Source: Clostridia bacterium | Lineage (GTDB): Bacteria > Bacillota > Clostridia > Christensenellales > Borkfalkiaceae | Direction: 5' to 3' | DNA length: 64,000 bases | NCBI GenBank assembly: GCA_017399035.1 | Contig: JAFQEM010000009.1 | Coordinates: forward strand, 21,006 to 85,005 | Shown here: piece by piece, positions 25,365-34,195 of the stretch | How positions within the stretch are numbered: the first letter of the stretch is position 1 | Layout: each line of letters starts with the position of its first letter | Notes under the pieces: model-generated | What the model saw: only the letters and a program-made list of their open reading frames with translations | Database searches by the model: none | Told to the model about the DNA's origin: nothing | Translations under genes and position numbers: made by a program

Positions 25365-27176
25365 TTAAGCCAAACCTAATTCTTCTAATAGAATAGTAAA
25401 TTGTTCGCCCCTCCAGTAATCTACGTCTTGCTTAAAGATAGACATAGCGGTTGCACGGTTAGACGCCTTTGAAATAAAGGTTTGGTTCATATTTCCACGA
25501 TAGCCTTTCAAGTTTTCTAAACCAACTTTACCAAAACTAAATTGAGTGTTTGCGGGAAGGTTGATTGCACCCTTTCTAAACATCCATTCAAACTTGGTTT
25601 GAGCCTCGGGTTCAAGTTTAGCAACCTTTTCAGCAAATTCTGCATCAGAAAGATTTTCATAATATTTAACGGGGAAAGATACACCGCCAGATGCATTAGA
25701 AAATTCTTCAATTGCTTCAGGCGTATACATAAATCTCAAGAAGTCTACTGCAAGGTCTTTAGCAGGGGTGCTTTCAGGGATAACTGCCGCTTGAGTAGGA
25801 ACCGTTCTTGCGCCCTTAACTTGGCGAGCATTGTAAACGATATCCCAGTCTTTTTGGGTAATTTCAACTGCGCCGTCGTGATAAGACTTGGTTGCAGTTT
25901 CAAAAGTCTTGCCTGCGTCAACTTCTCTTATCATACCTGCTAAAACGGTATCGTAATAAGTTTGTTTTGCTTGGTCAAGTTCTTTATAAGGCGTTTTTTG
26001 ATTGATTGCGCCCTTGAAAGATTCATAATCACATTCGGGCGTTGCACGAAGTGATTCGTTATAGAAAGATAGTTTTTCTACGAGTTGAGAAAGAACGGGG
26101 GTTGCAAAAGTTTCAATGCGGAAATCCGTTCCTGCCGCTCTTGCAGCCTTTCTAGTAAGCGCCATTTCTGAAGTGAAATAGTCGCCATTCCAGTGGAACA
26201 AACCTTGTCCCATCAAGAATTTGGTTTGAGCGTCAAGATAATCGGTTTCAGACGCTTTATCGTAAGTATATTTGCTCCAAATTTCTTCAATAGTTTCAAG
26301 TGAACGAAGTCTACCCTTTTGCTCTAAAACTTTTTCGCTATATACGGGTTGTTGACCGTCAACAACGTATTGACCGTTATAGAAGTTTTCATATTGCTTA
26401 ATACCTTCGTATTGTACCCAGTATACGGGGAAACCATTTGCTGCGTAACCACCGTTTATACCAGAAAGCATAATAGGCGTGGTGTAGTGATGGTCGGTTT
26501 TTTGAACGGTAACATCGTAACCGTTGACTAAAATGTCTTCACAAATAGCGTAGAACTCTTCAGTTGTTACGGGAAGTTCCCAACCCCTTGCGGTTTTGAA
26601 AGCATCAAACAAATCTTTATTATACATCCAGCCGTACCAAATGTTAACGTATTTTAAGCCGTAATAACTTTCGTAAGTTCTTCCGTCAATATTCATTTGC
26701 GGATAAACTTCTTCGTCAAGTTCATAAAGAGCATTGTGTGCAGCCTCTGGCAATAAATCGTAAATGATTTGACCCGTTCCCGAACCGTCTGCCTTGCTGT
26801 TATCAGGCACTTCAGTAGCGTAAACGGTTTCCGTAAGGTTGGTCAAATAAGATGGGTCTATTTTATCAATCTTATAAGAACCGAAGAACAAATCCGTGTA
26901 GTTGTTTCTTTGGTTATAAAGTCTGTTGCTTGCTTGAGAAGAGATTGAGTCAGACTCTAAAACAACTTTCAAATTGGGGTATTTTTGTTTTACCCACTCG
27001 GTTTCTTCAAACAAGTCTATAACGCCCTCTAACCATTGAGTACCGAAACCTTGAACGTAACAGTAAATTTCAAGAGTGTTTGGGTCGTTAGAACCTGCCG
27101 CACCACGGCAACCCGTGCCTGCAAACGCTGTAAACGATATACAAATCGTCAACAAAAAAGTTAAAAATTTCTTCAT
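25365..27176 (-). CDS. Carbohydrate ABC transporter solute-binding lipoprotein
   Basis: 603 residues; lipoprotein signal with lipobox ending GTGC (Cys near 23). It has the features of a large family-1 sugar-binding protein: EIYCYVQGFGTQWLEGVIDLFEE, aromatic-rich YVNIWYGWMYNKDLFDAF, and LAVDFLRFMYTPEAIEEFSN. It is larger than typical maltose-type binding proteins, like those for complex oligosaccharides in gut Firmicutes. It works with the two permeases encoded upstream. It captures glycan breakdown products at the surface and hands them to the membrane channel. Confidence 0.85.
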   Translation of the reverse strand: MKKFLTFLLTICISFTAFAGTGCRGAAGSNDPNTLEIYCYVQGFGTQWLEGVIDLFEETEWVKQKYPNLKVVLESDSISSQASNRLYNQRNNYTDLFFGSYKIDKIDPSYLTNLTETVYATEVPDNSKADGSGTGQIIYDLLPEAAHNALYELDEEVYPQMNIDGRTYESYYGLKYVNIWYGWMYNKDLFDAFKTARGWELPVTTEEFYAICEDILVNGYDVTVQKTDHHYTTPIMLSGINGGYAANGFPVYWVQYEGIKQYENFYNGQYVVDGQQPVYSEKVLEQKGRLRSLETIEEIWSKYTYDKASETDYLDAQTKFLMGQGLFHWNGDYFTSEMALTRKAARAAGTDFRIETFATPVLSQLVEKLSFYNESLRATPECDYESFKGAINQKTPYKELDQAKQTYYDTVLAGMIREVDAGKTFETATKSYHDGAVEITQKDWDIVYNARQVKGARTVPTQAAVIPESTPAKDLAVDFLRFMYTPEAIEEFSNASGGVSFPVKYYENLSDAEFAEKVAKLEPEAQTKFEWMFRKGAINLPANTQFSFGKVGLENLKGYRGNMNQTFISKASNRATAMSIFKQDVDYWRGEQFTILLEELGLA

Positions 27177-27216
27177 ATATTTTCTCCTTAAAATATTTTT
27201 CTTATTTAATTGTAAC

Positions 27217-27268
27217 TTTCTCTCACCTGCCCCTTAAGATTAAGGGTTAAGATTTTGAAAAGTTTTGT
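27217..27268 (-). repeat. Imperfect direct repeat, copy 1 (binding-protein/permease gap)
   Basis: First of two related segments of about 50 bp (copy 2 at 27360-27410). Both have a CCCCTTAAGATTAA core followed by GGG and a T/G-rich part ending AGTTTT. CCCTTAA and TTAAGGG can form a stem. The 290-bp gap that holds both shows no gene. Confidence 0.6.
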
Positions 27269-27359
27269 CTTTTACCATAAAATATTGAAGTTGTTAAAGT
27301 TGTTTGATAACACATTGAATACTTAACCAACTTTTACAACGTTCTCTTCTTTTACCCGC

Positions 27360-27410
27360 TTTCTCTCTACCCCTTAAGATTAATGGGCTAGGGGTTTGAG
27401 GAGTTTTATC
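27360..27410 (-). repeat. Imperfect direct repeat, copy 2
   Basis: Second copy of the CCCCTTAAGATTAA segment, with GGCTAG pairing with CTAGCC at its right side. It is followed at 27436-27459 by CGAGCCTACTGCAAC and a tail resembling the end of the repeats at 8.9-9.3 kb. Confidence 0.6.
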
Positions 27411-27466
27411 TAGCCACGATTAAACGGTTTAGAAACGAGCCTACTGCAACGAAGTTTATAAAGCGT

Positions 27467-28381
27467 TTAACCTTTGAGACCACCGATTGAAAGGTTAGTC
27501 ATCATCTTTTCTGCAATAAACGCATAACAAATCATAACAGGGATAAGGGTAAACACTAGACCGCAGAAGTAGATAGGATACCCTGCACGCTCTATGGTCA
27601 GCGAAACTTTATATAGACCGCTGGCAACCGTTGGCGTACTTGGCAAATAAACGAGCGGGCCGTTATAGTTGTTCCACAAACCAACTGCGCTTGAAACTGC
27701 AAGAGCAGAAAGCATAGGCATTGCTTGTGGCAACATAATTTTAAAGTAAACCGTTGTGTCGCCACCACCGTCGATATAAACCGCCTCTGCGTATTCCCAA
27801 GATATACCACGGAACAAACCAACCATAGTAAGGAAAGAACCGCCCAAGCCACCAAAGGTGGTCATTATCAAATAGATAGGTCCTTGGTCATAAAGCCCCA
27901 AGTCGTTTATAAGTTTATAGCCTGCACCACCAGTGCCGTAAACGGGAATAAGCGCGTTTATAATAACCAAGTTGTAAAGGAAGTTTCTTCCAATGAAACG
28001 ATATTTTGAAACGATATAAGCAGTGGTTGCGTGCCAGAAGATACTTTGGAAAGTACCTATGCCCACCCACCAAATACTGTTGGTAAGCATTCCGAAGAAG
28101 TTTACGCCTTTATCTTGTATTCTGGTAAATGCGTTAGCATAATTTTCCCAGTGAATTACGTCGGTTACGTATAGCCAGCCATGCAAGTTTCTGTTAAACA
28201 AATATGCGCCGGGGTCTTCAACCGATTTTAACAGCAACCAGAAAACTGGGAAAGCAAGCGAGAATGCGTAAATTGCGCAGAAAACTGCCATTACGCCAAA
28301 AAATATTTTTTCGCCCACAGAAACACGTTGAGTGAGTATTGATTTTTCTTTAATTTTTTTGTTTTTAATAACTTTTTGCAT
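27467..28381 (-). CDS. Carbohydrate ABC transporter permease, inner-membrane subunit 2
   Basis: 304-residue MalG/YcjP-like permease with about six membrane helices. The ATPase-coupling EAA motif is seen as EYAEAVYIDGGGDTTVYFKIMLPQAMP. It pairs with the 318-residue permease upstream (18 bp away) and the binding lipoprotein. The operon has no ATP-binding subunit, so it must borrow one, as many Gram-positive sugar importers do with a shared MsmX-type ATPase. Confidence 0.9.
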   Translation of the reverse strand: MQKVIKNKKIKEKSILTQRVSVGEKIFFGVMAVFCAIYAFSLAFPVFWLLLKSVEDPGAYLFNRNLHGWLYVTDVIHWENYANAFTRIQDKGVNFFGMLTNSIWWVGIGTFQSIFWHATTAYIVSKYRFIGRNFLYNLVIINALIPVYGTGGAGYKLINDLGLYDQGPIYLIMTTFGGLGGSFLTMVGLFRGISWEYAEAVYIDGGGDTTVYFKIMLPQAMPMLSALAVSSAVGLWNNYNGPLVYLPSTPTVASGLYKVSLTIERAGYPIYFCGLVFTLIPVMICYAFIAEKMMTNLSIGGLKG

Positions 28382-28399
28382 AATTCAACACCCCCTTTA

Positions 28400-29356
28400 T
28401 CAATATTCAACCTGCGGAAGAACGTCCGTAAATATCCATTTAACGAAGAATACGAACGGCATAACCATAATGGACAAGCACAAACCAACACCACAAACCC
28501 TTGTGTAAGCACCCGCCATATGTTCACCGCCAGCGTATACTTGCGACCACATCCAGAAGGTAATTGTATGCGCACCAAGGTCAAACGACGCTGCGTCACC
28601 AACGAGCAAGAGCAACGCGCCTGACGCCTCTAATATACCAGTTATTTGAAGTAGCAATATGGTAGATAAGGTTGGCCACATCATAGGCAGAATAAGTTGG
28701 AAAAACTCTCTGCTTGCGCTAACGCCGTCAAGCCTACCAGACTCTAGCGTTTCAACGGGAATTCTAACCATTGCGCCACAGAACAAAAGCATTTGCGTTC
28801 CCAGCGAGTCCCACATACCGTAAGCGATAACCGTTGGTGTAACAGTTGCGGGGTTACCTAGCAAGCCATTCGCGGGGAAAGGCCAGCCAAACGCTGCGAA
28901 TATATCGCCAAGCAAGCCTTCAGAGTGGATTACTTGCTTGAAAACGGTTGTAAACGCAATGTTTGAAATGATTGCAGGGAAATAGAATATGTAACGCCAA
29001 ATTTTATAACCGAAAACCTTTTTAAATATAAGGTATGCGATTAAAAGTTGGAAAGGGAACTTCAAAAACAAGCCTACAGAGAAGTGGGTTAGCGTGTTTT
29101 TAAGCGCGACAAACAAATCGCCCTCTGCGTTAAACATCATTTTTGCAAAGTACTCAAAGTTCTCAAATGAAAACTGACCGTGTCTGTTTTGGAAAGCCAT
29201 CATAATTGAACTTAACTTTTCGTAAGCGCCGAAAATCAAGAAAGAGATGATAGGTGGCATCAACCAACTCCAAATAAATATTAGTTGGTTTCTGCGAAAA
29301 CTACCCATACTGCTCTTTGTCTTTTTCGGGATTCCGTGTGGTAATTCTTGTTGCAT
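28400..29356 (-). CDS. Carbohydrate ABC transporter permease, inner-membrane subunit 1
   Basis: 318-residue LplB/UgpA-like permease. About six membrane helices are visible (QLIFIWSWLMPPIISFLIFG, and others). The EAA loop is LESGRLDGVSASREFFQLILPMMWP. It is the first transporter gene in the run and sits between the DUF4838 gene and permease 2. It forms a heterodimer with permease 2 to import an oligosaccharide. Confidence 0.9.
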   Translation of the reverse strand: MQQELPHGIPKKTKSSMGSFRRNQLIFIWSWLMPPIISFLIFGAYEKLSSIMMAFQNRHGQFSFENFEYFAKMMFNAEGDLFVALKNTLTHFSVGLFLKFPFQLLIAYLIFKKVFGYKIWRYIFYFPAIISNIAFTTVFKQVIHSEGLLGDIFAAFGWPFPANGLLGNPATVTPTVIAYGMWDSLGTQMLLFCGAMVRIPVETLESGRLDGVSASREFFQLILPMMWPTLSTILLLQITGILEASGALLLLVGDAASFDLGAHTITFWMWSQVYAGGEHMAGAYTRVCGVGLCLSIMVMPFVFFVKWIFTDVLPQVEY

Positions 29357-29440
29357 TTTTAATTTTTCCTCCTAATTTACCTTATCTATATGTAAAAACC
29401 TAATCATTTGAGCGTTTTTATCAAATCCACCAAGCGTAAT

Positions 29441-29478
29441 TCTTCCATCAGTTGATGGAAGAAAGGGTGCACCCTTTA
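29441..29478 (-). promoter_or_regulatory. Paired hairpins in front of the ABC permease genes
   Basis: Perfect inverted repeat TCTTCCATCA / TGATGGAAGA (29441-29462) directly followed by AAAGGGTGCACCCTTT. Both sit in the 178-bp gap between DUF4838 and permease 1 genes. They could be an operator, an attenuator or an mRNA processing site separating enzyme and transporter levels. Confidence 0.5.
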
Positions 29479-29534
29479 AAAACTTTTGCTCTTTTTATGA
29501 ATTTAGGTCGTGGATTGAGTATGTTTTAACCGTG

Positions 29535-31919
29535 TTAGTTAAAACGCAAATTAAAATTAGTAAAGTTCTGTTTGCTCCAAAGCCCAAAACCTTTCCATCC
29601 GCCTCTGCCGAATTTATCGCTGAACACAACGAAGTGTCCATACGGTTTAAGGTCGGCAAAGTCCACGTCTAAAGTGGAAATAGGAACAACTTGAACGTGG
29701 AACAGCCCACGTTTTTCAGGTTGGTCTGAAAGGAAAACCTTTTTAACGTCGTGCACGCCGTCTGGCATTTTCATACTAGATGGTGAACCGCTGTTAATAA
29801 AGAACCTATCTAACGTATCTGGTTTGCTAAATCCGCTAACGTATCCGTAAAATACGTCGTGATTCATTGTGTTTCCACCCACGTAAGTTTCCGTTCTAAA
29901 ACTTGCTATACTGCCGTCCGTACGAACAACTCGCATATCGTTGCCGTCCATAACGACTTTTTCTATATCTTTATCACTAGTGTAGTAACCAAAATATAAA
30001 TTTTCTTTATCGAATAGTAACCTACATTCAACGTTTGCGTCTTTAGGATAATCTTCAAGCGTTTGCGGGTCTTTAATTACCCGACAAGGTTTAACCTTAT
30101 TCCAAACGCTATTTTTATTATTAAAGAAATCCATTTGCTCGTCAGCCACGGGGTTTACTTCGCAAAAAAGCATATCCGCCGTCTCATCAACAAAGTTTCC
30201 GTAACGCTCAATATATTCTTTAAGCGTAACAACTATACTTTCAATCCTACTTATAACTGTTGGCGTTGTTGCGTTTGATAGCGCGTCTTCTAAAACCTTA
30301 ATTATTTTATCTTTTAAGCCCGCTTTTATAATAAACTGATAAATATATACGTCTGCGCCCGTTTGCCACCATACGAAAGCGTCGTTATTCTCATAGCCTT
30401 GTTCTATCAATGAAAAATATTCTTTCATTTGCTCGGCGCACTCTTTATATACGATTTTACAATATCTATCTTTTAACGCATCTAAATCTTGTTCAGGATT
30501 CCACATAAGTTTATGTAATCCCCAAGTATACATTTCGTTAAAGTCGTTAAACTTTCTGCAATACGCTTGCTTTTCAGTATACTCTTTTAGTTTAGAGCAG
30601 TCTACCTTACCCTCGGGGGTAAAGCCTTTAATTCCTATCTCTTTCCACCAAAGCAAATTTTCTTTAGCGACCTTCCAAATAGGTCTTGAATAATAAGCAC
30701 CCTTAAAACAGTTCCAGTAGGCGTTTATGCATACGCCGTTACTCATTTTGCACCATTTTAAGATATTATCTCTTGTATCGTGATTGTCGGTTTTAACAGG
30801 GTCGTTGTGCGCAACCTTTTCGTTTGCAGAAAGGGGCGCAACCTTTATCATTACCCTATCGTCAACTTTTATCGCAGGCGCGGTAATACTATACATATAC
30901 GCTTGCGTATGAATAACCGTATTTGGGCGAAGTTCGTTTAACTCTTTTATAAGTCTATTTATAAAGTTAAAATATACGGTAGACTTATAATTTTTTTGTT
31001 CGGGATAAACGGTAACGCCACAGTCGGTTGTAAAAGGTTGTTTATCTAACCTTACGCCACCGTGAACCATACAAAAATACGGATTATCTGGCATATTGTA
31101 ACACAACACGTCTTCTGGGTGATGCTTACCTATATAATCACTCATTCTTTTTGCAATAACTTTTGCAACTTCAGGATTATAATAGTTAAGGTAACTTTCC
31201 ATAACCGTGGTGGGTCTTGGCTTTCCGTTTTTATCGGTCATAAAATATTCGGGGTTACTTTCCAGAAGGTCGTCAATATTTCTAAATTCAGGGCTTGCAA
31301 GGCTTTGCCCTGTAACACCGTATTGATACCAGTCGTCATCACAGTGATGATAAACGCCTATTATTTTATTTCTACCAAGACACATTGCCGTGCCCTTATC
31401 GCCGTGGTCAACGTCGTCCGTTCCGTGTCCACAAGTGTTCCAAACCCTAACCTTAAAGGGGGATTTTTCACGGTAATCTATCGTAGACAAACAAATTTCT
31501 CTACTTGGCAAAAATTCAAGCGAATATTCTTTCGCGCCTCTTGCCCAAATTACGTCTGCATTTTTTTCAAGCAAGTCGTGTAACCCGTAAAACGCGCCTC
31601 TATCACAATCTGCAAGCACGTAAATTACATTGCCTTTTCGTCTAATTGCAAATCCGTCAGTATCCTTTAAAAATTCAAAGTCCTCTTTGAACTCGGTTTC
31701 AAACTGCCCGTCTGAAAAAGTTGCAACAACTATTGCGTCGTTGATATTATCAAAGGTTTTTACTCTTTTAATTTCCGCTTTTATGCCAGTTATTAACTCT
31801 GACGCTTCAATAATATCTAAAACCGCTCTTTCGATTATTTCAGATGCTTGCTCTTTTATACAAAATTTTAATAAACTTTTTCCGTTTTCTATAAACTTAA
31901 GTCCGTTATGATTTTCCAT
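29535..31919 (-). CDS. DUF4838 protein (alpha-hexosaminidase/glucuronidase-like), intracellular
   Basis: 794 residues without a signal peptide. The N-terminal domain (about 1-130) has the GNVIYVLADCDRGAFYGLHDLLEK pattern typical of the GH20-domain-2-like module preceding DUF4838 and GH67/GH84 enzymes. The central DUF4838 TIM-barrel-like part runs from about 140 to 470 (VWNTCGHGTDDVDHG, YFCMVHGGVRLDKQPFTTDCG). A C-terminal beta-sandwich (about 610-794) resembles a carbohydrate-binding module. It would cleave imported oligosaccharides. Exact sugar and catalytic residues are not known. Confidence 0.72.
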   Translation of the reverse strand: MENHNGLKFIENGKSLLKFCIKEQASEIIERAVLDIIEASELITGIKAEIKRVKTFDNINDAIVVATFSDGQFETEFKEDFEFLKDTDGFAIRRKGNVIYVLADCDRGAFYGLHDLLEKNADVIWARGAKEYSLEFLPSREICLSTIDYREKSPFKVRVWNTCGHGTDDVDHGDKGTAMCLGRNKIIGVYHHCDDDWYQYGVTGQSLASPEFRNIDDLLESNPEYFMTDKNGKPRPTTVMESYLNYYNPEVAKVIAKRMSDYIGKHHPEDVLCYNMPDNPYFCMVHGGVRLDKQPFTTDCGVTVYPEQKNYKSTVYFNFINRLIKELNELRPNTVIHTQAYMYSITAPAIKVDDRVMIKVAPLSANEKVAHNDPVKTDNHDTRDNILKWCKMSNGVCINAYWNCFKGAYYSRPIWKVAKENLLWWKEIGIKGFTPEGKVDCSKLKEYTEKQAYCRKFNDFNEMYTWGLHKLMWNPEQDLDALKDRYCKIVYKECAEQMKEYFSLIEQGYENNDAFVWWQTGADVYIYQFIIKAGLKDKIIKVLEDALSNATTPTVISRIESIVVTLKEYIERYGNFVDETADMLFCEVNPVADEQMDFFNNKNSVWNKVKPCRVIKDPQTLEDYPKDANVECRLLFDKENLYFGYYTSDKDIEKVVMDGNDMRVVRTDGSIASFRTETYVGGNTMNHDVFYGYVSGFSKPDTLDRFFINSGSPSSMKMPDGVHDVKKVFLSDQPEKRGLFHVQVVPISTLDVDFADLKPYGHFVVFSDKFGRGGWKGFGLWSKQNFTNFNLRFN

Positions 31920-31920
31920 C

Positions 31921-32994
31921 TTATAACTTGGCTAACTCCTCTCTAATAGTGGGCCACACGTATTCTACGCCCCACCAGTGCCCGTGGTCAGGCATTATTA
32001 TCGACTTGCAGTTGTCGGGCGCGCCCGCTCTTTCATAAATTTTCTTAACCGTTTTATATCCACGGCGTACACCGTCTGCCTTAAAAGACGGGTCCGACTC
32101 GCCATTTATAAGCGCAAGTCTTCTTGGGGCGATAAGCCCTGCTAAATCTTGCATATCCCACCACTTAAACGCGTGCGGAATATAATTGCAAGAACAATGA
32201 TAAAAACGAAGTATTGATTCAGGGTAAGGACAAAACGCACTGCTCGGCACTGATAAAGTTATTCTCTTATCGTAACAAGCGGCGTAATAAGAAAGTGTTC
32301 CACCACCAGAATTTCCTGTGATTACAATCTTCTTTTGGTCTATAATATCCCCAAAATGCTCAATCATCATATCTATTGAACGCTTGATGTCAAAGCAACG
32401 TTCACCGATTAAACATCTACCGAGCAAAATACCCGTAACTTCTTCATAATAACAACCCGGTGTTCCTCTTGCGGGAACGTTTCTTATCTTGTTTCCGTCT
32501 TTATCGTATTCGCTAGTTGCCGCGCGTTCGCCCATACCACGGTTTTCAACCGCAATGGTTACGTAACCTTCGTTTACAGACTGAACGGCAAACTTACCGC
32601 GCGTTTCTTGATATTTAACGTCTCTTTCCTCTTTGACTATGCCAACGGAATTATGAAAGCCCGTTGAGTGCCCCTGTTGTGTAATAACAAGCGGACGCTT
32701 TTCACCTTGCTTTATATCGTCAGGAATCAAAACGTACATAACTACGCACGCGCCCTTTTCGCTTTCAAAGGAACAGCGAAGTTGTTTATATCCGTCTTTC
32801 TGCTCTTCACTTTCAATTTCAAAGTTAGGATTTTTAGAATCGTTAAGTTCAATATCGTCAAGCCCCGTAAGTTCCATAAACTTTGCTCTTAATTGTTCTT
32901 TCCACTCTTCAAAATTTACTTGGTCAGAATACCCTAACTTTTGTTTCATACTTGCAGTTATAAGGTCGTGGCAAACTCTTCCGTCAATTTTCAT
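31921..32994 (-). CDS. Acetyl-xylan-esterase-like alpha/beta hydrolase
   Basis: 357-residue serine hydrolase. The nucleophile elbow GNSGGG is near residue 230, with a following Asp candidate in INGESDPSF and the catalytic His in PDHGHWW. The N-terminal cap (about 1-85) and QQGHSTGFHNSVG region are typical of large carbohydrate esterases and abhydrolase-7-type proteins. No signal peptide is seen, so it acts inside the cell, probably removing acetyl groups from imported sugars. It is the first gene of the operon and 1 bp from the DUF4838 gene. Confidence 0.75.
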   Translation of the reverse strand: MKIDGRVCHDLITASMKQKLGYSDQVNFEEWKEQLRAKFMELTGLDDIELNDSKNPNFEIESEEQKDGYKQLRCSFESEKGACVVMYVLIPDDIKQGEKRPLVITQQGHSTGFHNSVGIVKEERDVKYQETRGKFAVQSVNEGYVTIAVENRGMGERAATSEYDKDGNKIRNVPARGTPGCYYEEVTGILLGRCLIGERCFDIKRSIDMMIEHFGDIIDQKKIVITGNSGGGTLSYYAACYDKRITLSVPSSAFCPYPESILRFYHCSCNYIPHAFKWWDMQDLAGLIAPRRLALINGESDPSFKADGVRRGYKTVKKIYERAGAPDNCKSIIMPDHGHWWGVEYVWPTIREELAKL

Positions 32995-33207
32995 AGTGTC
33001 TCCTTACATTATTGTATAATAAAAATTGATTTAATGTTTTTTTAAGCGGTAATAATATATTATTATCCCCACCCTAGGACGCATAATTTTTCATTTTTTA
33101 ATATTATACACTAAAATCGCTTGCAATACAATATAAAAAAATGTTATTATTTATGCAAATTCAATATATCTAACATTTTTTATAATAGGCAAAAGAGAGG
33201 TTTCGAT

Positions 33208-34083
33208 ATGGCAAACAATAATCTATACTCACAAATCTGTCAAGTAGAGCGAGTAACCAAAAACGTAGAAATTGCAAACCCTAGACCCCACCAGCACGAA
33301 TATTACGAAGTGTATTTTCTTCATTCGGGTAGTCGTCAAGTTTTTATTGACAACGAAATGTATCCGCTAGAAGAAAATTCTATATACGTTGCCCCACCTA
33401 AAAGTTTTCATAAAACCGAAGGTGGTCCGTATTCTAGAACTCTTGCGTTAATATCTGGCGAACAACTTGATAGCGCACAACTTAAAATTCTCGACGAACT
33501 TGCAAAAGCAAGGGTTTCACTTGTTGGCGAAAAACATTTGCAAATTATTAAAGACTTGCTTAGTGAGTGCGTCGAAATTCAACATAGTGCAACCGAAACG
33601 TCGTTGAAGAGCGAACGCATTTTACAAATAATTAAAGCCATACTTACCTTTTTATCAATGCAAGAAAACCCACCCGTTCCACCGTTAAGTACGGGCGCGC
33701 ACGCAAAGCGTCTAAAGAAAAACACTTCGTCTGAAATTTTACACATAGCGCACTATATAAACACCAACTATGCTGAAAAAATTACCTTGGATTTTTTGTG
33801 TAAAAAGTTCTTGATATCAAAAACTGCTCTAAACGTAAAGTTTAAACAAGTTATGCAATGTACGGTGGTAGATTATATTTTAACGGTTAGGTTAAACCGC
33901 GCAAAATATCTTCTCAACAACACTCGCCGTACTATTGAAGAAATTTCTCAAGCGTGCGGTTTTTCATCTGCAAACTATTTTGGTCTTATATTTAAAAGAA
34001 AGATGGGTAGAACCCCCTCTTCTTTTCATAAAAAAAGACCACGCAAAAAAGGTGCTATCACCCATCATACACGCGGAAAGTAA
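33208..34083 (+). CDS. AraC-family regulator at right end of the carbohydrate locus
   Basis: 291 residues from the ATG preceded by AGAGAGG; a further upstream start (33121) gives a tail with no ribosome binding site. The sensor half contains HQHEYYEVYFLHSGSRQVFI and YVAPPKSFHKTE. The DNA-binding half is residues about 195-285 (ITLDFLCKKFLISKTALNVKFKQ, then RRTIEEISQACGFSSANYFG, ending GRTPSSFHKKR). It is divergent from the esterase operon and is its most likely activator. Confidence 0.87.
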   Translation: MANNNLYSQICQVERVTKNVEIANPRPHQHEYYEVYFLHSGSRQVFIDNEMYPLEENSIYVAPPKSFHKTEGGPYSRTLALISGEQLDSAQLKILDELAKARVSLVGEKHLQIIKDLLSECVEIQHSATETSLKSERILQIIKAILTFLSMQENPPVPPLSTGAHAKRLKKNTSSEILHIAHYINTNYAEKITLDFLCKKFLISKTALNVKFKQVMQCTVVDYILTVRLNRAKYLLNNTRRTIEEISQACGFSSANYFGLIFKRKMGRTPSSFHKKRPRKKGAITHHTRGK

Positions 34084-34150
34084 AAGAAAGCGCGCAAAAA
34101 ATAAAGAAAAGTTAAAAAAATCTTAAACCGTTTTGTTTTTTAAAGTAAAA

Positions 34151-34180
34151 AACACCCGCCCAAAACTTTGGGCGGGTGTT
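34151..34180. terminator. Terminator between AraC gene and PEP carboxykinase
   Basis: AACACCCGCCCAAA pairs perfectly with TTTGGGCGGGTGTT (2-nt spacer between arms), flanked by A- and T-runs. It serves both convergent genes. Confidence 0.85.
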
Positions 34181-34195
34181 AATTTTTACCTTTAA

